Assembly (NCBI GenBank): GCA_020086605.1
Contig: JACBWW010000012.1
Location: forward strand, 15,950,253 to 16,014,252
DNA length: 64,000 nt
Direction of reading: 5' to 3'
From: Lanius collurio
Lineage: Eukaryota > Chordata > Aves > Passeriformes > Laniidae
Positions 56,461-64,000 of this stretch are shown piece by piece. The position numbers were made by a program, and so were the translations under genes. Below the pieces are notes generated by a model. That model was given only the letters and a program-made list of their open reading frames with translations. It did not search any database and had not been told where the DNA came from. How positions within the stretch are numbered: position 1 is the first letter of the stretch; the number at the start of each line of letters is the position of its first letter.

Positions 56461-59400
56461 AAAATAACTTGGTAAATAACTTGGCCTACTCAGTCAAGCA
56501 ATCACATTATATAAAAGCACAGGATCACCTAATGCAGGAATTGTCCCAAATCTCTGTAATGGCACCTGGCAGCTCAATCAGTACCACTCAGTCCAGTTCA
56601 CACACTTATCTACTGATAAGCACCAAGTGATCAATCAGTCCCAGTGGGGCACATATCAGATCAAAGCTATCTGAACCCTTCACATTTAAAGCATATATCA
56701 ATAAATCTTTTTAGTGTTAAGGTCTTTGACAGTTTGGCTTTTTTACAAAGGTAACAGGGAGCAGCTCATCCAAATAGTTTCATCATGGAGGTTTGGCCCT
56801 GGCCACATGCTCCCTGTTAAAGAGCTGGCCAAGAGGACAGACATCTTAATCCTTCACAAATATTCAATGAGCTGTAATATTAGTTCTCAAAGATGTATTG
56901 CAGCATCCTTCAAAGAGACCATGACAAGAGGAGATTTAAAAGAAAACCGTGATTTGTTTGTTAGATGCTGTGTTATTTTTTTCCCCTTAATATTACATTT
57001 CAGCCATTGCATTCATCAATAAACTTAGCAGGATGCTGCCTGACATTTTAAAATATGCAGTCAATTACGAAAAGTCATGCTGTTTGAGAAAAATTTATCC
57101 CACATTGAAAATATGAATTTAGTGACTCTCCAAGCTTTTAAGCTAATCTTATTATCCACATAATAATGTCCAGGGGCATAATAGTCTCCAGAGGCACCAG
57201 GCCATTGTGTTAGTCACAGTGGAGTAAGTCTATAGAAAAAAAATAATTGCCTTGACCTTATCTAAAGTTTTCTGAGGGGAAACATCTGAAATCCAGCTTT
57301 TCAGCCACAAATGTTTCTCCTCACCTTCTTTTTACCATGAAGGACAAGTGGAATTCTGGCCTCTGCTCTCAAGTCTACTCCCACCAAAGTGCTAATCCAC
57401 AGAGCTTGCTTAGACTACCACAGGCCAGTCTTCTCACACAATTCAAAGAAAGCATATCCCTGGATGATCTGGATCCCCTTCCAAATATCTGGGACTTTTA
57501 CACTAAGAGAGGATTATTTATTTTTTTAATTATGTGCAAAGAGCAGACTGTGCAGGGAAAAAAATCATGGTTGCAAGTGTAGCCATGCACCCAGGTGTAC
57601 CCATCCTTGCCTTATCTTATTTCAAAAGATCAGCTGTTTCATATGTGAAAGTGTTGGCAGCTCCTTCCATCTGAAGTGAAAGGAGCCTTACCAGCACTCC
57701 TGTGACCAGATTTAAACATTTATGCAAACAAGTCTTGCTTAGAAGAACCTAATTCCAATCTCTCTATTGCTCACCTAAGGCATTTATTGCACTTGATAGG
57801 TTGCGAAGAAGAACAGCCATACTGATCCCAAGATTGTGGGATTGAAACTAGTGGGAACTGTTATAAAATTTTAATATATGTCATCTTCCAGACGAAAGGA
57901 GACTCCAGGGAGAGCTGACCTTTGAGTGCAGAAACCTTAATAACTTGTCAACAGTGGGGTTACATTTTCAATACAAAAACGAATGACAAAATTAGGGAGA
58001 TTGCACTAGTTATACTGTCTAGAAACAAGGTTTCTGCAAGGCTTAAGTGAATTTATGGGTTATATAAATTGAAATAATATGAAAAAAACACAGAGACAAA
58101 AAATGCTGATGTAGTTCCCATTGATTTCAAGCAAATCTGTGCCAAACAACAGTTCATAGTTGATGCAAGTGTTATCTCATCTTAACTTCTGACTATACAC
58201 CCACAGGATTGACACTGTTTTTAGCAGTCCTCCTTCAACTTGTACCTTTCCATTCACAGTCATCAATAATTATGAGGGAGGAAAAAGCAACCGCCTGCTC
58301 GAAATAAGCAGTATTTCTCCATGAACAGAATTTCACGGAAAACAAAGCTATTTGAAATTAAATTTAACAAATAGTTTTGGCCAGAGGAAGAAAAGGCGAA
58401 GAGTCAGAGTAGCTTAAAATTTCAAGGGATCTCAGGAGGTCATTCTAGTCAGACCCAAAGGATGGAATATTTAAAAAGCCTAAAAGCCTAACTTTAAAAT
58501 TTCAGAATAATTTTGCAAGTGAAACAGTCTATGATTGATGACATGCTTGGGTTTTAATATTTGCCTTTAAAAACATGCGTAGAAAATTGCTCCTTTTAAA
58601 CTGACCCTGCTCTGTTGTCTCCCAATTGTTTTGTTCAGGAAACCTTTGGCAACATTAGTCATCATTTCCCACCATCTCTTGATTATGGGGCTCTACCCAG
58701 ACTTATATCCCCAGTGGCTTAATTCTTTCCACAACAAATTTCAATTCTCTCATGCATTTGACAGTAGGAACAGTATTTAAAAATAACCCAACAAAATCCA
58801 CAACAAAGAAAACAAAATCAGTCAAACAATTGCCATGATCCTCAAAAGTGTTCAAGAAGAAATTCAGTGTCTTCAGAGGAACAGCATTCAAGAAACAGAG
58901 AAGCTTCAGAATGATCAATAGTTCCTTTCATATTAAGAATATTTCTCATCTAGCTGCTCTACAGAATATGCTCCATAGCATTGCACAGTACTCCCAATGG
59001 TTTTTATTAAAAATTTAGAATATAATATAGCAAGTTTATTGATTCTTTTTTCTGGTGTTTGAATTTCCTATGACCATGTCTGGCACCAGCCAAGGAGGAG
59101 CTGACAACTGACCTCTGGTAATAAGGGAATTACACAAGCATAAGTAAAGTATAGGCTGTGACCACCACATATTAAATTTAATACTGACCTGGAAAATACT
59201 TAATGCATTACATCAACTAATAACAATAACTAGAATACTCTGCCCTTTGCTACAAACTCACATCAAGACAACATGAGAAAAGTGCTTTCACTGTAGTCAA
59301 GCTTAGAAACATTCCTGAAAAAGCAGTGGAAAGAAAATATGTATGTTTATACACAGCTTTGGAGTAAAGCCATGTCCTTCCCTGTTTTTACCAGCTTTGC

Positions 59401-62043
59401 ACTGGTTGTCATGAGATGACGATGATCCTACACAAAGTCTGTAGGGCAGAGATATTTCTGTCTTTGCAGTGTGTGGAACCATTTGCAGGGGTTTCCTATT
59501 TACTTTCCTATTTACTGATTAATTATTCAGTCACATATGTCTGCACAATCTGAAAGTTTTTAAAGCACACAAAGCCTAATTATTTATTGTCCCAGATTAA
59601 ATAATTAAACTAGGATGGCCAGAATATTTATCTGGGCATTTGCATCCAAGAAGGGCTGCTGGACTGCCAGAAGACCCCAATATTTTGAAAATAAACGCAT
59701 CTTCAGGAAAGAGGATGGTATTAACTTTCAGGACCCAATACTCTTCCTGTTCTGCCAGCTCTCTCCTGCCAGACCTCACAGTGAAAACTGAGAAAATCAC
59801 GATAAGCCTTTGTCACACAATGGGCATCAGGAAGATGATTTCTGTCAGCTCTATTTAAGGCACTCTAGAGAGGGATGTGACTTGTGTGCTCATGCTGAGA
59901 ATGAGTAAAAACTAGGACTTAGGCAGGCTTAAATAGAAATATTAATACAGATGTTTTATTGATTAAATTCTTGTAAAAAAGTTATTACTTTAACTGATTG
60001 ATCTATCAAAACCACAGAGCTAGGACTACACTCCACAGCAGGTTAAAGTAGAATTCCTCCCTGTTTTATGTGTTCTTTTATTGATAGGTTGCTTTATGGA
60101 TTTTTGTATTCAGCAACTCAAAAAAATCTCCTGGTAAAATTAATTTCATTTGGCCTTTCTGATCTGGGATGTCTGTAAGTTCTAGACTATTTTAAGCCTT
60201 CCGGCACAGGTGTAGTCCCCCAAACAAATGGCACTCTTCAAGATGAAATAATTCTAAGAAGCCATAGAGACAAACTGTGTGTTGCTTGCAATTGTTCACA
60301 TTCTTCCTCCAAGTTAAACAAGAAATAACTTTTAATAGAGGATGTCACAATTACAGTTAAGGTACTTTGCTCCTGTACCTACCTCTTACCTCCTCTTAGG
60401 GTCACAGCATAAGGGGCACAGATGAATACCCCAGTGCTGGAGGAACTTTGATGCAATCAGCTTCAGGTGACTGCTAATTTTCTTTTATTTCTTTAATTAA
60501 ATACAAGGCTAACTAAAGAGTTAGAGACAGCCCCAAGCTATTGGTTGCCTAGTTTCTCATTAACTGCTGGTGGATTTTTTTGTTGTTGCTCTCTACTCTG
60601 AGTAATATAATGTGCTTGCTGGATTCTGGCAGACTGCAGATTTTATTTTAGTTTCTACCTGTTGTTTTCTAACATGACAATTTTTCCATCTATCTTTCTA
60701 AATAAAATACTCAAATTGAACTCTAGGAGCCCTATTTTTTCCAGCTAAAAGTAGTTTTTTTATCTCAATGGGAATCAGTGGCACAGTATTTAAGGCCACA
60801 TGGGACTGTAGCTGTAAAAGGCTTTTCTTTGTTTTTTCCTCCTTTCTTCTTCCCCCTTAAGAAGTACTGCAAGCACATTGCAAAACAGCAGCAATTTGGA
60901 ATGTTTATTTCAAATAATTTCTTAAAACTCTTTATTTTTTCACATTTCATCTCTTCTATACATGAAATATGTTATAAAATAGTCTGTAAATTTTTAAGTA
61001 ACAGATTTCTTGGCAAAACAATCTCAAGTTGCTAATACATCAAAAAAGGAAAATACTGAACTTATGTTATAAAACAATTATGAACAGCTCAGCACACCCA
61101 ATAAGCCAGAGTCTTACTGTGTTTGCTTCAATAGGGAGAGTATGCAACCTTTGGATGTACTTACTATGGATGTAAGGAATTCACTGCCATTTTGAGTTGC
61201 ATTCATAATTTCTGTCTTTTTAAAGTTTGTCCTTTGACTCAATGATAAATCACAGGCTCACTTCTAAACGTAATTCTGATGCAGAGCAACAAACTTCTTG
61301 TACACAGTGACATTTTTTGTCCTTAAGGCAAGGTCTGGTTGCTGGATCAGAACTTCCAGTTGCTGTCTTTATTGGGGGGTGGGTAGTCTATGCATGTTGT
61401 GTGTTACATTTGTTATACTTCACTCTCCTACTTGAACCATATCTGGATTTTGGTGTAATTAATGTGCCTCCTGGATTTTCATAGGCTAAACCAGACTTTT
61501 GAATCTCTTGGGTGAAAATAAAGTTGCTGAATGAGAAGCTCACTACGTGGCACTGCTTAGTTACTAGACTAAGGAAGATCTGATGACGTAGCAATGATAT
61601 ATAAGAAAACAGAAAAAGACTTCTACAGTGATTAATTTTCTTATCTCTGGCAGCCACAGACACTGATCTGAGAGCCTGTATCTCTAGTTACTGTGCCTAG
61701 AGAAACCTGGACATGATGATGGAAAAACAGGTATCCCCTAAAGACTACTAGGTAAAGTGGCAAGAGATTTTTGGATATACATCAACATATGTATCTATTT
61801 CCTCCCTATTTGGTGGATGCTTTATTTCAGAAGGATTTCTGCAACTCTTCTGCACTCCTTTTGCTTTGCTGGTTACAGGAAAGTCAAGTGTGACTACCTG
61901 AGAGTCATCATTTCGCTTATGGGACTGTGCCACACGCTACGGGGAAGATAAAAGTGCAAAAGGAATCTCTATCAAAGCTTTCCAAAGCATCATGAAAACA
62001 AATGTGTTTAAATCAGGTCTTCTTGAGGATGTGTTGTTGTGAA

Positions 62044-62054
62044 GGGGGGGGGGG
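62044..62054 (+). repeat. Run of 11 G
   Basis: Uninterrupted G run between gaa and aaggg. Likely length-variable. Confidence 0.9.
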
Positions 62055-62795
62055 AAGGGCACTAACTACTTGTGCACTGTGTTATCCATGGCAGTAGTGT
62101 CCCATTTTAGACTTTTCCTGACCTGAATCTGTCATCTGTAGGAAAAGGCTGTTTAAAAGAGCATGGAGTCCAAACAATGTTTTTCCCAGCCTCCCCTGTA
62201 CATAATTTAATTCTTCTTTACATTAATGGATGTAAGTAAAATACAAACAGCATGAAAACTGTAGTAGCTGAGTTCATGTTATGACTGGTGGGTGTTTTAA
62301 AAAAAAAAAACAGTTTTAGGAAGGGCTGTTTTTAATTTGTGAGATTATAGTTTGCCAGTTTTGCTGAGTATCCTAGACCTGTCAGATGCTGTTCATTAAT
62401 CAGAAATGGAGATGGGAGAGCTGTTAAAAGGCCTAATTCTAAAAGACAGAATACCTGCAAGATGAATTTTGAATGACAAGGCAGAGCTCTGCTTCAGGTC
62501 ATTGGTTGCTCGCATGAAGGCTCATCAGTGTTGTGCACAGAGGGGAATTTGCTGGTGCCAGGAGCTGCCTGTGCATTTGTGCAAGAGGCTACAGCAGGGA
62601 GCACGTGTGTTGGCTGTCAGCAGGCAGAGTTGGGCACACAGCTGCCCCCAGGGCTTTTCACTGGGCATACGAGGGACAGGCAGTGGCACAAAGAGAGGCG
62701 CTGCAAGGTGGGGCATGTGAAGAACTGAGATTCAGTAATCGGGTAGTGTGACACAGTAACTCATGAAACTGGGGGAGTTTGCTGCTTATTTTTTA

Positions 62796-62842
62796 AAAAC
62801 CCCAAACCAACTAAATTTTAAAAAAAAGCCAAAAACAACTCC
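62796..62842 (+). repeat. A/C-rich low-complexity tract
   Basis: aaaaaccccaaacc and aaaaaaaagccaaaaac blocks, similar to the tracts at 15.5, 31.65 and 56.4 kb. Confidence 0.75.
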
Positions 62843-64000
62843 CCTAAGGCTTAAAAATGTCTATGTTTCCTCAAAATTATTTCTGTTTCCTTTCCTCCCT
62901 GGTTTTTGCTTTGGCCTTTGATGCAGGAGGTCTGCTAATTCCTTTGTTCAGCAGAAGAGGTGGGTGCAAAAGACCAGTGGTTGCCCCTTGATGATCCTGC
63001 AGCATGGCACATGAAGACCCATTGCATGTCAAAAACCCCTTCCTGAGCTCTGTGCAGTATTTCAACGGCACTCTCTGAATGCCCCAAGTGCTGTTATCAC
63101 ATCTCATTTAAGGCATATCTAGATAATGATGATGGAATATTATGTGACTAATCCAGTAAATGTTGTTACTAATGCACTGTTTCTAATACTGTTGAATTGC
63201 ATTGCCTTTAGAATAACAATGGGGAGAATTGTTTCTAATTCACACAGTAATATGATTCGCAATGTGGTCATGCCTGAATTGATCTTTTTTTGGCTCTGGC
63301 AAATGCATTGATTGCTTTACAGCCCTTTATCAGGGCATCTTGAATAGAAGTGGAAATGTGAAGTGGGGGATTTGAAAATGAGGGTCTGAAAATATTGGTG
63401 TGAATATTTGAAAATGGTAGAGCAGAAGGAAATGCCTAGAAAGTCCTGGATTTTACCCTGTTTCCTTCCAAAACAGGTACCAGTGCACCTCTGAAGTGCT
63501 GATATGATGGGCATCCCAGCATGTACAATGCTTTTAAAGGAGAATAAGAATATGGTTATCAACCTTTCTACTCAATCTATGTGCTTGCTTTCTCAGTTCA
63601 AGATCAGCCACCTCTAACTCACTCATGCAAGTCCTTTTGATTAGTTAATTTCTTGCCCTTATTGAATGTCATTCTGAAATTAAAAGGCTAGTGCATGAAA
63701 GCTTCAACATAGGACCTTTGCTGGGCCTATTTGTTGAGCAGCTCAGTCCTTTTAATCAAGTTACTGAATTGCTCTGTTCCATCAGGCATGGTCTGGACTC
63801 CCAAGCCTCAAGGAATTTGGATGCAGGAAGAGGAAAATGTTAAACCTATTCCAATTTACTGATCTATATTCAGAAAAGGGTAAAATTGATATTTAGCTAA
63901 GTATATAATGAGAAACCAATTTTTAAAGGAATTACTAGGTCTGGAAATAAGCTTTGGCAATTTTTCATGGCCAATTGAAGTATTAAAGTAATGTGCCTCT

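Larger units (their letters stand above)
55601..64000. other. Unique sequence at the right end
   Basis: No exon recognised. It contains A/C-rich tracts (56388..56460, 62796..62842), a 12-bp tandem (tttcctatttac twice near 59492..59515), an 11-G run and a GC-rich patch at about 62.48-62.74 kb. A possible short CR1 3' remnant near 58.42 kb was too weak to list. Confidence 0.5.

Noticed and set aside
58410..58470. Possible CR1 3' remnant on the minus strand (gatctcaggaggtcattctag)
   Set aside because: Only about 25 bp resemble the CR1 tail and the flanks do not continue the element.
63120..63310. AT-rich stretch with many TAAT and ATTA cores that could be a conserved enhancer
   Set aside because: Such cores are frequent in AT-rich DNA; without an alignment there is no support.

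Overview
The window reads as non-coding nuclear DNA from a bird. It is AT-rich and CpG-poor, has no gene-dense stretch, and carries many decayed CR1 LINE fragments but no recognisable mammalian-type SINEs. It also holds three long-terminal-repeat (LTR) insertions of avian endogenous-retrovirus type, which look passerine-like to me. Repeat family and lineage are judged by eye, without an alignment.

The only protein-coding feature I can support is one exon on the minus strand, 34224..34411. It has a clean acceptor, an ATG 8 nt inside the exon, 60 codons and a consensus donor. The encoded residues are the N-terminus and the first part of the first C2 domain of copine-4 (CPNE4), a calcium-dependent phospholipid-binding protein. 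Transcription runs right to left. Positions 1..34223 are therefore the intron after this exon, and 34412..64000 is the intron before it and possibly 5' flank. No second CPNE4 exon was recognised, which fits the very long introns known for this gene in vertebrates.

Layout by region: 1-26.4 kb is intron with three minus-strand CR1 pieces (7.8, 13.8 and 18.6 kb) and one plus-strand CR1 3' end (21.0 kb). A perfect 21-bp-arm hairpin lies at 16.0 kb and a NF-kB/AP-1-like motif pair at 16.75 kb. 26.4-28.2 kb is a 1.76-kb LTR-like element with 5-bp flanking repeats, holding the densest CpG stretch I noticed. 30.8-31.6 kb is a plus-strand CR1 with reverse-transcriptase remnants, followed by an A/C-rich tract. 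34.2 kb is the CPNE4 exon. 37.4 kb is a CR1 3' end, and 37.8-38.45 kb is a textbook ERVL-like solo LTR with perfect 5-bp duplications and an internal 27-bp palindrome. 42.7 kb is a CR1 3' end, 52.1-52.7 kb an ERVK-like solo LTR, and 54.7-55.6 kb a CR1 reverse-transcriptase fragment. The rest is unique sequence with short simple repeats.

All three LTRs lie antisense to CPNE4. I found no novel multi-gene system, and most open reading frames here look like chance or repeat-derived. The points most worth checking are the CPNE4 start region, the CpG-dense LTR-like element and the two strong palindromes.
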